Source of the DNA: Brevibacterium sp.
GTDB lineage: Bacteria > Actinomycetota > Actinomycetes > Actinomycetales > Brevibacteriaceae
Assembly: GCA_030457025.1 (NCBI GenBank)
Contig: JAKDSA010000004.1
Location: forward strand, 1-64,000
DNA: 64,000 bases
Direction: 5' to 3'
Shown in pieces: positions 16,027 to 24,762 of this stretch (positions are counted from its first letter, which is position 1; each line of letters begins with the position of its first letter). The translations under genes and the position numbers were made by a program. Under the pieces are notes generated by a model. It saw only the letters and a program-made list of their open reading frames with translations. It made no database searches and was not told the DNA's origin.

Positions 16027-17375
16027 GAGAAGAACGCCGGGTCGTGATCACGGGGATGGGGGCGATCACCCCCAGCGGCAACGACGTCGACTCCCTCTGG
16101 GACTCCGTGGTCGCCGGCCGCAGCGCGATCGGCCGGCTCGAGGACGAGCAGTTCGCGGATCTGGCCGTGCGCATCGGCGGACAGGTCACAGACTTCGACG
16201 CCGAGGCTCTTCTGCCCCGAGCACTTGCTCGACGCCTCAGCCCCGTCCAGCATTGGGCCATCTCCGCAGCCGAGCAGGCCCTGGCACAGGCTGGCATTCC
16301 GACCCCGACTGCTGAGCCGAAGGCCGGCGCCGGTGCGAACTCCGACGTCGGCGGCTCCGAGGATCTTCCCTGGGACCGCTCCCGGGTCGCCGTCATCGCC
16401 GCCACCGGTTCCGGGCCCGTCGACGCCATGCAGGCCGCCACGCGTTCACTGCTCGAGGGAGGGCCGCGCTCGGTGCCCCTGGGCCTGGCGATCCACGGTG
16501 CACCCGATTCGGCCGCGGCACTGCTGAGCCAGCGCTTCGACTTCCGCGGGCCCGGACAGGGCGTCTCCGCCACCTGCGCGTCCGGGGCGATCGGTCTCGG
16601 CGAGGGCATGCGCCGGATCCGCCACGGTTACGCCGACGCCGTGCTCGTCGTCGGTATGGAGGACTGCCTCAACCCGGTCAACCTGGCCTCGAATGCGAAC
16701 ATGCGGGCGCTCGCCGCCGGCTACGAGGATGACCCGACCTCGGCCAGCCGCCCCTTCGACAGATCACGCTCCGGGTTCGTCATGAGCCAGGGAGCTGCGG
16801 CGATCCTCCTCGAATCCGAGGCCGGAGCCGCAGCACGGTCAGCCACCGTCTGTGCCGAACTCGCCGGTTTCGGCGCCGCCAGCGACGCCCACCACCCGAC
16901 GAACCCGCACCCCGAGGGCCGCGGCGCCGCCTCGGCGGTCAGTGAAGCCCTGGCCGATGCCGGACTGGTTCCCGGAGACATCGATCACATCAACGCCCAC
17001 GCCACCGGCACCCCCGCCGGGGATGCCGCGGAGCTCGCGGCCTTCGACGCTTCCCTCGGCTCGGTTGCGCATAAGATCCCGATCAGCGCCACGAAGTCAT
17101 CCACCGGCCACCTCCTCGGCGCTTCCGGCGTGGTCGAAGCCATCCTCACCATCCGCACCTTGGCGCACCAGACGCTGCCGCCGACTCTCAACCTCGGCAA
17201 CAGCGAATTCGACGGTTGGGACATCGTCACTGGTCAGGCCCGCGCAGTGGCACGTGAAGGCGTCGGCAGACCCCTCGATACCGTGCTGTCGACCTCTTTC
17301 GGCTTCGGCGGCCACAACGGCGCGATCGTGCTGAGACGGCCCCGCGCACTCAACCCCGCAAGCAAGGAGACATGA
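16023..17375 (+). CDS. Beta-ketoacyl synthase (KAS II/FabF-like), condensing enzyme
   Basis: 450-aa thiolase-fold condensing enzyme. It opens with RRVVITGMGAITPSGNDVDSLW as in FabF, carries the nucleophile in GVSATCASGAIGLGEGM (about C180), the two catalytic histidines in INAHATGTPAGD (about 323) and SSTGHLLGASGVVEA (about 361), and ends with LSTSFGFGGHNGAIVL. A ~30-residue Pro/Ala/Gly-rich insertion (about 96-120) is unusual. A cysteine at the active site means decarboxylative condensation is possible. There is no acyl carrier protein, ketoreductase or malonyl transferase in the cluster. Start and stop overlap the genes on either side (GTGA; ATGA), giving a coupled three-gene unit. Confidence 0.88.
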   Translation: MREERRVVITGMGAITPSGNDVDSLWDSVVAGRSAIGRLEDEQFADLAVRIGGQVTDFDAEALLPRALARRLSPVQHWAISAAEQALAQAGIPTPTAEPKAGAGANSDVGGSEDLPWDRSRVAVIAATGSGPVDAMQAATRSLLEGGPRSVPLGLAIHGAPDSAAALLSQRFDFRGPGQGVSATCASGAIGLGEGMRRIRHGYADAVLVVGMEDCLNPVNLASNANMRALAAGYEDDPTSASRPFDRSRSGFVMSQGAAAILLESEAGAAARSATVCAELAGFGAASDAHHPTNPHPEGRGAASAVSEALADAGLVPGDIDHINAHATGTPAGDAAELAAFDASLGSVAHKIPISATKSSTGHLLGASGVVEAILTIRTLAHQTLPPTLNLGNSEFDGWDIVTGQARAVAREGVGRPLDTVLSTSFGFGGHNGAIVLRRPRALNPASKET

Positions 17376-18580
17376 TGACCGACCGTGAGACCCACCTCGG
17401 CGAGCTGGCTGAGAAGTACCTGCCCGGCGAGGTCCTTGAGCGCTTCCGTGGACGCGCAGGCGTCTACGACCGTGAGAACCGGTTTTTCGATGAGGACCTC
17501 GAGGAGCTGAAGTCGCTGGGATACCTCACGCTGTTCGTGCCCGATGCCTACGGTGGCCCGGGGCTGAGCCTGCATGAGGTCTCCCGTCTCCAGCAGCGGC
17601 TGGCCTCGGCGGCTCCGGCCACGGCGCTGGCGATCAACATGCACCTCATGTGCACCGGAGTCGTCAAGGCCCTCAACGACCGCGGCGACGCCTCCCTGAA
17701 CTGGGTGTTCGAGGAGGTGATGGCCGGGGAGATCTTTGCCTTCGGCATCTCCGAACCCTCCAACGACTGGGTCATGCAGGGGTCGAACACGGTGGCCGAA
17801 CCGATCTCAGACGGCGGCTACCTGCTCACCGGCGTGAAGATCTTCACTTCGCTCTCACCCGTGTGGACCAGGCTCATCGTCCACGGAGAGATCGCTTCCG
17901 ATGAGGAGGGAATTGCCGGGCCCGACGCGGAGCAACCAGCCGAAGGTCAGTTGGTCTACGGCTTCATCGAACGTGGCGCCGAGGGCATCACGGTCTCCGA
18001 CCACTGGGACGTCATGGGCATGCGGGCCTCGCAGTCGCGAGCGACGATCCTCGACCGAGTCTTCATGCGCCCCGAGCGCGTCTCGCGCACCATCCCGGCC
18101 GGCAAACACCCCGACCCGCTGACCTTCGCGATCACCAGCAACTTCCAGCTGCTCATCGCCTCTGTCTACGCGGGTGTGGCCGCCCGCGCGCTCGAACTCG
18201 GTGCCGCTGGGCTGAAGAAGCGCAGATCCGCAAAGGCCGGGGTCACCTTCGCCGAGGTGCCCGAGACTCGCGCACGCCTCGCCGACGCGCACCTCGACTA
18301 CCTCGCCGTGCCCGCCATGCTCGATGCCTACACCAGGGACTTCGACGCACTCGTCGACCACGGGGGCGGCTGGCCATTGCGCCTGGTCGGAGCCCGGATC
18401 AAGGCCTCCGATGCGGCTAGGAGTGCGGCCGAGACGGCACTCATGTGCAGCGGCGGCAGCGGCTTCGACAATAGCCACGAACTTTCGCGCCTCTACCGGG
18501 ATGCGACCGCCGGCCTGTTCCACCCGCCGAGCGCCGACGCAGCCCGTCCTATGTACGCGGCGGCTCTGCTCGACGAGTGA
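17372..18580 (+). CDS. Acyl-CoA dehydrogenase-like flavoprotein
   Basis: 402-aa FAD enzyme of the acyl-CoA dehydrogenase superfamily. N-terminal helical domain with LKSLGYLTLFVPDAYGGPGLSLHEVS (about 50-75), middle beta domain with FAFGISEPSNDWVMQGSNTVAEP (about 126-148) and KIFTSLSPVWTRLIVHG, and C-terminal helical domain with VGARIKASDAARSAAETALMCSGGSGF (about 337-363). The usual catalytic glutamate position near the end (YRD) is not clearly kept, so a substrate linked to a carrier or a non-standard oxidation is possible. It closes the ligase/ketosynthase operon, overlapping by ATGA. It may desaturate or oxidise the product made by the two upstream enzymes. Confidence 0.85.
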   Translation: MMTDRETHLGELAEKYLPGEVLERFRGRAGVYDRENRFFDEDLEELKSLGYLTLFVPDAYGGPGLSLHEVSRLQQRLASAAPATALAINMHLMCTGVVKALNDRGDASLNWVFEEVMAGEIFAFGISEPSNDWVMQGSNTVAEPISDGGYLLTGVKIFTSLSPVWTRLIVHGEIASDEEGIAGPDAEQPAEGQLVYGFIERGAEGITVSDHWDVMGMRASQSRATILDRVFMRPERVSRTIPAGKHPDPLTFAITSNFQLLIASVYAGVAARALELGAAGLKKRRSAKAGVTFAEVPETRARLADAHLDYLAVPAMLDAYTRDFDALVDHGGGWPLRLVGARIKASDAARSAAETALMCSGGSGFDNSHELSRLYRDATAGLFHPPSADAARPMYAAALLDE

Positions 18581-18642
18581 CGTGACACCATGGTGAGTGA
18601 GTCATGACGAGGTGACTCAGCAACGCTGGGACGGAGCATCCG

Positions 18643-18885
18643 ATGGAGGAGAGAACACCGACGATCGTGCGGGCAGACTCGATCGTGGCGCAGCAAGGCG
18701 TTTCACGGCAGGCGGGCAGCATCTCAGGGCCCGAGCCGGAAGCACTGGCGATCACCGGCGAGACCATCACCGCCACCGGATCACTGGCTGAGCTGCGCGA
18801 CCGTCATCCCGGCGCCGAGGTGCTCGACTTCGGTGACACGACCATCATCCCCGGCCTCAACGACGCCCACAAGTTGTGGCGGTAG
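18643..18885 (+). pseudogene. Amidohydrolase gene, N-terminal fragment only
   Basis: 80 codons of a YtcJ-like amidohydrolase: an N-terminal beta segment (IVRADSIVAQQG...EALAITGETITATGSLAEL) and the start of the metal-binding barrel, VLDFGDTTIIPGLNDAH. It stops just after NDAH, where the family reads NDAHxH with the first metal-binding His pair; the last codons (KLWR, stop) are unrelated sequence. About 400-450 codons are missing. The break lies at about 18872, beside the DUF3311 gene on the other strand. Confidence 0.75.
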
Positions 18886-18891
18886 TAGCGA

Positions 18892-19104
18892 TCAACCCCG
18901 GGCGACCATCCACACGAACAGCCAGGTGAGGATCGTGACGATGATTGTGTAGGTGATGATGAACGGCACGCCGAGGATGCGCGGCTCGACCGAGTTCGCG
19001 ACGAATGGTGTGAGGAGGTAGCCGATGACCGGAATGATGAGGAAGAGCAATGAGAACCGCCGCCGAGGTGGCCTCGACGGTGACGAATCGTGAATCCGTG
19101 ACAT
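18892..19104 (-). CDS. DUF3311-like small membrane protein, symporter partner missing
   Basis: 70-aa protein with two membrane segments: FSLLFLIIPVIGYLLTPFVANSVEPRILGVPF (about 17-48) and FIITYTIIVTILTWLFVWMVARG (to the end). The VEPRILG-P-F motif between segments is the DUF3311 signature. Such genes normally precede, and are coupled to, a sodium:solute symporter gene. Here only about 20 bp follow the stop before the sequence becomes the amidohydrolase fragment on the other strand, so the partner was deleted. ATG 19104 has GAGG six bases upstream. The protein is intact but probably without function. Confidence 0.7.
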   Translation of the reverse strand: MSRIHDSSPSRPPRRRFSLLFLIIPVIGYLLTPFVANSVEPRILGVPFIITYTIIVTILTWLFVWMVARG

Positions 19105-19262
19105 GCGTGACCTCTTCTCCCTCGAAACCTCCCCCGAGCGGACGGCGCCAGTGGGCGGACCGAGCCAGGTTAGTGGGGCGAGTCACGGAAAGTGAAGGTC
19201 GTTTCGAAGTGTGGAATCCGGGAGCTCGGACCTCCCGTCACGATGTGTGAACAAGGATAAGT

Positions 19263-19308
19263 CATACAAACACATACAATGACTGACAAGACATACAAAG
19301 ACATACAA
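19263..19308 (+). repeat. Two copies of CATACAAANACATACAA upstream of the AAA ATPase
   Basis: 17-bp element at 19263-19279 and 19292-19308, each made of two CATACAA boxes 10 bp apart. It lies 25 bp before the ATPase start in an A+T-rich stretch. Could be an operator read by the gene's own winged-helix product, or iteron-like sites. Confidence 0.6.
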
Positions 19309-19332
19309 GAATGATTCCTCAAGGAGGCTGAA

Positions 19333-20481
19333 ATGTCGCTCCCCTACGTCATCCCGCCATTGCCGAATGATCAGGATCAGCCTTCGCCATTCACTCCAAC
19401 CTTCGGGCGCGTGCCGCCGGTCCTCGCTGATCGCCAATCCTTCATCAATGACTTCGCCTATGCTCTCGATTCAGGTCCCGGTTCTCAAGGTCGCGCAACG
19501 TTGATCACTGGGCAGAGGGGCGTCGGTAAAAGTGTCATGCTCAAGGTGTTCCGTGATGTCGCGGCCTCGAGGCAATGGATTTCGGTGCATTCGGACGCAT
19601 CCCCCGGATTCATTCGTCGGATAGCCGAATCGCGGATTCCTGAAGTCATTGATCGAATGGATCTCAGCACGAAGACAAAGACGCGACTGACAGGTGTCAA
19701 TCTGCCATTCGGCGGTGGAGGAGTGTCGACTAAGACCGAGACCACCAACCCCGTTGTCCGAGACTTCGAGCATCAATTGAACAAGATCCTCAAGCTGCTG
19801 GTCGAACACGGGACCGGATTGCTGATCACGTTGGATGAAGTGCACAAGGCGCAGTTGACTGAGATGCGAGAGCTGACAGGCACGATCGCGTATGCATTCA
19901 GCGAGGGAGCTCCGGTTGCCTTCGCTGCGGCTGGTCTTCCTGAGACGATCAACTCCTTGGTCAACGATGACATCTCCACCTATCTTCGACGCTCAGCGAG
20001 AGTCGAACTTGGAAGTCTCAGTGACGATGGGGTGCGGACGGGACTGCTGGCACCGATCGAAGATCATGGGAAACGCATCAGCGAGGCGGCGTTGAGCAAA
20101 GCCGCCGACGCGACGGGTCGCTACCCGTACCTTGTCCAGCTGATCGGCGATCAGGCGTGGAAGCGAGCTTCACGCCGAATTGCAATTACCGACGCCGATG
20201 TGGCTGCTGCCGTCGAAACATCGCGCGGAATGATGTTTGAACAGATACATGGGCCAACATTCGGCCAGTTGTCCGGGCGGGAGCATGAATTCATGGTGGC
20301 CATGAGTGCTGATGATGAAGACTCGGCGGTCAAAGATATTGCAACTCGAATGGAGATCAGCGGAAAGAACGCAAGCGTGTATCGCTTGAGGCTTCTGGCT
20401 CAGGGCGTCATCGAAGCTCCCGCGCGTGGCAAACTTCGCTTTGCGATTCCGTTCACCAGAGAATATCTTCGCAGTCGCTGA
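19333..20481 (+). CDS. AAA ATPase with C-terminal winged helix (Orc1/Cdc6-like AAA_16 type)
   Basis: 382-aa P-loop ATPase. Walker A is ITGQRGVGKSVML (about 59-71), Walker B is GLLITLDEVHKAQ (about 160-172), sensor-1-like FAAAGLPETI (about 200). Residues about 225-300 form a helical lid (YLRRSARVELGSLSDDGVRTGL; ATGRYPYLVQLIGDQAW), and residues about 320-382 a winged helix (DEDSAVKDIATRMEISGKNASVYRLRLLAQGVIEAP). Start ATG 19333 has AAGGAGG six bases upstream. G+C is lower than neighbours and it has no functional relation to them, which suggests transfer. Proteins of this design occur in mobile elements and defence loci; the function here is unknown. Confidence 0.78.
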   Translation: MSLPYVIPPLPNDQDQPSPFTPTFGRVPPVLADRQSFINDFAYALDSGPGSQGRATLITGQRGVGKSVMLKVFRDVAASRQWISVHSDASPGFIRRIAESRIPEVIDRMDLSTKTKTRLTGVNLPFGGGGVSTKTETTNPVVRDFEHQLNKILKLLVEHGTGLLITLDEVHKAQLTEMRELTGTIAYAFSEGAPVAFAAAGLPETINSLVNDDISTYLRRSARVELGSLSDDGVRTGLLAPIEDHGKRISEAALSKAADATGRYPYLVQLIGDQAWKRASRRIAITDADVAAAVETSRGMMFEQIHGPTFGQLSGREHEFMVAMSADDEDSAVKDIATRMEISGKNASVYRLRLLAQGVIEAPARGKLRFAIPFTREYLRSR

Positions 20482-21951
20482 TCACAGCTCCGGCAGCAGC
20501 GAGATCGGGTTCTCGATGCAGTCTGCGATGAAGGTGAGGAACTGGCTCGGCTCGGCCCCATCACAGGCGCGGTGGTCGAACACGAACGACAGGTACATGA
20601 CCTTGCGGACGGTGAGCTCGCCGTCGACGACCCACGGACGGTCCTTGATCCGGCCGAGTCCGAGCATCGCGACCTCGGGCAGGTTGATGATCGGTGCGGA
20701 ACCGTCGACGCCGAACACGCCGTAGTTGTTCAGTGTGAATGTGCCGCCGGTCAGCTCCTGAGAGCTGAACTTGCCGGTCGACGCCTTGCCGACGGTCTCG
20801 GATACGGAATCGCGCAGCTGTCGCAGACTCATCTGGTCGGCGCCGTGGACGACGGGCACCATGAGGCCCCGTGGCGTCTGCGCGGCCAGGCCGAGGTTGA
20901 TGTCGCCGTGGGTGACGATCTCGCTGGCCTCGGTGTCGATCGAGGAGTTGATGATCGGGTACTTCTTCAGTCCCGCGATGACGAAGCGGGACACGAGCGA
21001 GAGCAGCGAGTACTTCTCCCCTGTCCTCGCCTCGAGGGCCCGTTTCGTGTCCAGCAGCTCGGTGGCGTCGACGTCGAGCCAGATCGTGGCCTCGGGGATC
21101 TCCTGCCGCGACTGCGTCAGACGTTCGGACACGACCTTGCGCAGCCCCGTGATCGGAGTCCGGGTATCGCGGTTGGTCGATTCTTCCCTCGCCGAGGTGG
21201 TGGTGCCGACACGGTCGCCACTTTCCAGGGCAGCATTGTTCGGGACCGCGGTCGTCGTGCCCGATTCGATGGCCTTGAGGACATCTGCCCTGGTGACGAT
21301 GCCGCCTGGACCAGTGCCCGGGAGGTGCTTGGCGCTGAGTCCGTTGTCCTTCGCGAGCTTGCGCACGATGGGTGAAGACACCGGCGACACCAGCGCCTCG
21401 GCAGCAGGTTCGCGAGCAGTCTGGACCACGGGTTCGGCAGCAGCGTGGACTGGGGGTTCGGGCGCGGCGGCGGGGGGAGAGACCGGTGGCTCTGCAGCGT
21501 GAGCAGCCGTCGAGCCGCTGGTCTTCGCGCCGAAAGAGCGCTTCTTCGTCGATCGCGCCTTGGGCTCGGACGTTCCGTAGCCGATGAGGTTGGCACCACC
21601 GCTGTCGGAACCGGCACCGGAGTCGGTGTTCACGTCCGCACTCAAATCAGCGCCCACCTCGGCGACGGAGAGCAGGGCCTGACCTGCGGACACGGTGTCA
21701 CCGGCGGAGGCATGCAGAGCCTCGATCCGTCCGGCGAACGGGCACGGCAGCTCGACGACGGACTTGGCGGACTCGACCTCGACGACCATCTGGTCGACGT
21801 GGACCTCGTCGCCGACGTCGACGAGCCAGCTGATGAGCTCGGCTTCGGTCAGCCCCTCACCCAGGTCGGGGAGGATGAAATCGCGGGCGCTCGTCGTGTG
21901 TGCGGACCCGTTGGAACCGGCGGTCCCGGTCGTGCTCGTCTCGGCGCTCAT
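20482..21951 (-). CDS. bkdC: Branched-chain 2-oxoacid dehydrogenase E2 (dihydrolipoyl acyltransferase)
   Basis: 489-aa core acyltransferase. N-terminal lipoyl domain with the lipoylated lysine in VEVESAKSVVELP (about residue 52), a ~100-residue Ala/Pro/Ser-rich linker, the E1/E3-binding domain SSPIVRKLAKDNGLSAKHLPG (about 195-215), and the catalytic domain with SSIDTEASEIVTHGDINLGLA, RGLMVPV and the active site SFVFDHRACDGAEPSQFL (about 455). A single lipoyl domain and similarity of the E1 partners favour branched-chain 2-oxoacids over pyruvate. ATG 21951 overlaps the upstream stop (TGATG) and has GGAG five bases before it; an in-frame start 12 bases upstream is possible. Works with E1alpha/E1beta encoded upstream; E3 is not in the window. 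Confidence 0.9.
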   Translation of the reverse strand: MSAETSTTGTAGSNGSAHTTSARDFILPDLGEGLTEAELISWLVDVGDEVHVDQMVVEVESAKSVVELPCPFAGRIEALHASAGDTVSAGQALLSVAEVGADLSADVNTDSGAGSDSGGANLIGYGTSEPKARSTKKRSFGAKTSGSTAAHAAEPPVSPPAAAPEPPVHAAAEPVVQTAREPAAEALVSPVSSPIVRKLAKDNGLSAKHLPGTGPGGIVTRADVLKAIESGTTTAVPNNAALESGDRVGTTTSAREESTNRDTRTPITGLRKVVSERLTQSRQEIPEATIWLDVDATELLDTKRALEARTGEKYSLLSLVSRFVIAGLKKYPIINSSIDTEASEIVTHGDINLGLAAQTPRGLMVPVVHGADQMSLRQLRDSVSETVGKASTGKFSSQELTGGTFTLNNYGVFGVDGSAPIINLPEVAMLGLGRIKDRPWVVDGELTVRKVMYLSFVFDHRACDGAEPSQFLTFIADCIENPISLLPEL

Positions 21952-22970
21952 CACAGCTCCCAATCCCAGGATTCGAGGGCGTCGAGAATACGTTCGGCGG
22001 TCGGCAAGAAGTACTCCTCGAGCTTCGGAGACGGATAGGGGACATCAAACCCGGTGATCCGCAGGATCGGGGCCGACAGGTGGGTGAAGTTGGCCTCGGT
22101 GACCCGGGCGGCCACCTCGGCGCCGTATCCGCCGAACTGGGCGGCCTCATGGATGATCGCGGCACGGGAGGTCTTGCGCACCGATGCGGACACGGTCTCA
22201 TCGTCGAAGGGCGAGAGCGACCGCAGATCGATGACCTCGATGGACAGTCCGTGCTCGGCGCCTTCCTCGGCCGCAGTCAGGGCTGTGCGCACGGTGGGGC
22301 CATAGGCCAGCAGGGTTGCGTCGCTGCCCTCGCGCACGACCTGCGCTCGGTCCATCGGGGCGGTCTGCACGGGCAGGCTGAGCTCGTCCTTCATCCAGTA
22401 CCGAGACTTCGGTTCCATGAAGATCACGGGGTCGTCGGAGGCGATGGACTCGCGCAGCAGGGAGTAGGCGTCGGCCGGATTCGACGGGGTCAGGACGGTC
22501 AGACCCGGGGTCGAGATCCAGTAGGCCTCGGAGGAATCCGAGTGGTGTTCGACGCCGCCGATGTCTCCCGCGTAGGGGATGCGGATCGTGACCGGCAGGC
22601 TGACCTTGCCCTTCGTACGGTTGCGCATCTTCGCCACGTGGGACACGATCTGCTCGAACGCGGGGTAGGCGTAGGCGTCGAACTGCATCTCGACGACCGG
22701 GCGCATCCCGGCCATCGCCATGCCGATCGCGGTGCCGACGATCCCTGACTCTGCGAGCGGGGAGTCCCAGACGCGTTCGGGTCCGAATTCCTTGCGCAGG
22801 CCTTCGGTGACACGGAATACCCCGCCGAGGCGGCCGACGTCCTCACCGAAGACCAGGACGTTCTCGTCTTCGGTCAGGCTGTCGCGCAGGGCCTGGTTGA
22901 GTGCCTTCGTCATCGTCACCGAGGTCGGTGCCGGGGTCTCATCTGCTGTGGTCGCAGCCGTGACGGTCAT
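21951..22970 (-). CDS. bkdB: 2-oxoacid dehydrogenase E1 component, beta subunit
   Basis: 339-aa transketolase-like subunit. Landmarks: VLVFGEDVGRLGGVFRVTEGL (about 39-59), WDSPLAESGIVGTAIGMAMAGMRPVVEMQF with the ThDP-activating Glu (about 75), RIPYAGDIGGVEHHSDSSEA (about 130) and the C-terminal LRITGFDVPYPSPKLEEYFLP. The GGVEHHSDS motif places the phosphorylation-loop-equivalent and active-site His in the branched-chain type. Overlaps the E1alpha gene by ATGA upstream and the E2 gene by TGATG downstream, so stoichiometric production is expected. Confidence 0.92.
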   Translation of the reverse strand: MTVTAATTADETPAPTSVTMTKALNQALRDSLTEDENVLVFGEDVGRLGGVFRVTEGLRKEFGPERVWDSPLAESGIVGTAIGMAMAGMRPVVEMQFDAYAYPAFEQIVSHVAKMRNRTKGKVSLPVTIRIPYAGDIGGVEHHSDSSEAYWISTPGLTVLTPSNPADAYSLLRESIASDDPVIFMEPKSRYWMKDELSLPVQTAPMDRAQVVREGSDATLLAYGPTVRTALTAAEEGAEHGLSIEVIDLRSLSPFDDETVSASVRKTSRAAIIHEAAQFGGYGAEVAARVTEANFTHLSAPILRITGFDVPYPSPKLEEYFLPTAERILDALESWDWEL

Positions 22971-24073
22971 GACTGTGCCGCCGCTGCCAGTTCAGCCTCG
23001 AGCTGTTCCTGCTGTGCGGCGAGGTTCGCACGCGGGTTCGCATAGACATAGGCGAAGAGCTCGGTGGGGTCGACCTCGGCTTCGGTGTTCATGGCGTCGC
23101 GGACCGAGGTGGCAAGCTCTTCCGCACTCGCCGTGATCTCGGCGGCGACGTCATCGTCGAGGACGCCCGCTGTACGCAGGTGCTTCTCGAGACGGTCGAT
23201 GGGATCGAACTGCTTCCAGTGCTCGACCTCCTCGGAGTCACGGTACTTCGTGGGATCGTCGGAGTTCGTGTGCGACTCCATCCGGTAGGTCAGGCATTCG
23301 ATGAGGGTGGGGCCCTCACCGTTGCGGGCGCGTTCGAGGGCCGCGGTGACCGCGGCGAACACGGCCGCGATGTCGTTGCCGTCGACGCGGATGCCGGGCA
23401 TGCCGTAGCCGGCGGCCCGGTCGGCGAGCATCGTGGCGTTCGCCTGTTCGCGCAGCGGAGTCGAGATCGCGTACTGATTGTTCGCCAGTACGAAGACGGT
23501 CGGGGTCTGCCACACTGAGGCGAAGTTGAAGGCCTCGTGAGTATCGCCCTCGCTGCTGGCGCCGTCGCCGAGGAAGGTCAGAGTGCAGGCATCCTCGCCC
23601 TTGAGTTTGGCGGCCATGGCGTATCCGGTCGCATGCAGGGTCTGCGTGGCCAGCGGTGTCGATGCAGGTGAGGTGTGGTATTCGTTCGGGTCGAACCCGC
23701 AGTGCCAGTCACCGCGGAAGGCCGAGAGGATCTCGGTCACGGGGACCCCGCGGGTCAGCAGTGAGGCGGAGTCGCGGTAGGTGGGGAAGAGCCAGTCACT
23801 CGGTGCCAGTGCGGTGGTGGCACCGACCTCGATGGCTTCCTGTCCGGCGGCCGAGGGGTAGGTTGCCAGCCGTCCCTGCCTGGTCAGGTGGGTGACCTGA
23901 GCCTCGAAGCGACGGACCTGGACCATCTTCTGGTACAGGCCCAGGAGCGTGCTATCGCTCGGAATTCTCAGTCCATCGGTCGGGACATCGGTCGGCTGTC
24001 CGTCCGCGCCGATGAAGCTGACGGGCTCCAGCTGGGGCAGTGCGCGGCGAGTGGTGGGAACGTCAATGGTCAT
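22967..24073 (-). CDS. bkdA: 2-oxoacid dehydrogenase E1 component, alpha subunit
   Basis: 368-aa ThDP-binding subunit that decarboxylates branched-chain 2-oxoacids (from Val, Leu, Ile) and transfers the acyl group to E2. The ThDP motif is GDGASSEGDTHEAFNFASVWQTPTVFVLANNQYAIS (from about 176; GDG...NN). Other landmarks are TYPSAAGQEAIEVG, LFPTYRDSASLL, and CLTYRMESHTNSDDPTKYR (about 270) in the regulatory-loop region. The first ~40 residues (VSFIGADGQPTDV) match branched-chain enzymes. First gene of the operon; the ~130 bp before the next gene holds its promoter. The products feed branched fatty acid synthesis or catabolism. Confidence 0.92.
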   Translation of the reverse strand: MTIDVPTTRRALPQLEPVSFIGADGQPTDVPTDGLRIPSDSTLLGLYQKMVQVRRFEAQVTHLTRQGRLATYPSAAGQEAIEVGATTALAPSDWLFPTYRDSASLLTRGVPVTEILSAFRGDWHCGFDPNEYHTSPASTPLATQTLHATGYAMAAKLKGEDACTLTFLGDGASSEGDTHEAFNFASVWQTPTVFVLANNQYAISTPLREQANATMLADRAAGYGMPGIRVDGNDIAAVFAAVTAALERARNGEGPTLIECLTYRMESHTNSDDPTKYRDSEEVEHWKQFDPIDRLEKHLRTAGVLDDDVAAEITASAEELATSVRDAMNTEAEVDPTELFAYVYANPRANLAAQQEQLEAELAAAAQS

Positions 24074-24201
24074 GACCCCATGGTGTCGTGACCCGCATCA
24101 CCGATCCAGGGTCTGCGAGAAGGTTCGGACGGGGCGTGCGTTTGTGTTGGGAAGAGTGGACGAAGTGCCGGTGACGGTAGTTCCGGGCGGACGTTTGGCC
24201 C

Positions 24202-24762
24202 TCAGATTTCGCCCCAGCGATAGCCGCGCGAGGTGAACGCCTCGGCGACCTTGTCCTTCTTTCCTTCGACGTCACCCTTGTAGGCCTGATGTCCGCCCTC
24301 GGTGAGTATGGTCAGCTTGCCGCCGTCGAAATAGGCGGTGGAGAAGGCGGTCCGAGAAATCCGCAGCGGGTGGTCATCACTCCTGCCGACGACGATCTCG
24401 TCATCGCCGACGAGCAGCGGAGTGGTCGACGCGCTGATGACGAGTGTGGCGATGACGCCGAGGGCGGCCCCGATGATCGGGCGGACGGCGACGACCCAGG
24501 CTTGATCGAACTTGCTCAGCTTCTCGATGGCCTCTCCGAAGGGGATCGGGAACTTCGTCGCGAACGTGCCCAGCGCCGGCAGGAAGAATCCGAGGGCGAC
24601 GCCGATGCTGACGCAGACGGCACCGATGACCAGGACATCGGCCCGGCCGAGTCTGAACACCGAGGCACCGTCGTTGCCGACGGCATTCGTCCCGGTGGCA
24701 CGGTTTGTCTCCGTGGCGCAGTTGTTCTCGATGTGGTCGGCTCTGTGTTCGCTGTCGTTCAT
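24202..24762 (-). CDS. YqeB-like membrane protein
   Basis: 186-aa protein with an acidic N-terminus and two membrane segments, VLVIGAVCVSIGVALGFFLPAL (about 43-64) and AVRPIIGAALGVIATLVISAS (about 90-110), then a PH-like cytoplasmic domain (LLVGDDEIVVGRSDDHPLRISRTAFSTAYFDGGKLTILTEGG). Layout and the closing EAFTSRGYRW resemble YqeB proteins. The ATG at 24762 has AGAGGGA just upstream. Divergent from a TetR gene, with an 18-bp palindrome between; regulation by that TetR is likely. Biochemical function unknown. Confidence 0.7.
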   Translation of the reverse strand: MNDSEHRADHIENNCATETNRATGTNAVGNDGASVFRLGRADVLVIGAVCVSIGVALGFFLPALGTFATKFPIPFGEAIEKLSKFDQAWVVAVRPIIGAALGVIATLVISASTTPLLVGDDEIVVGRSDDHPLRISRTAFSTAYFDGGKLTILTEGGHQAYKGDVEGKKDKVAEAFTSRGYRWGEI

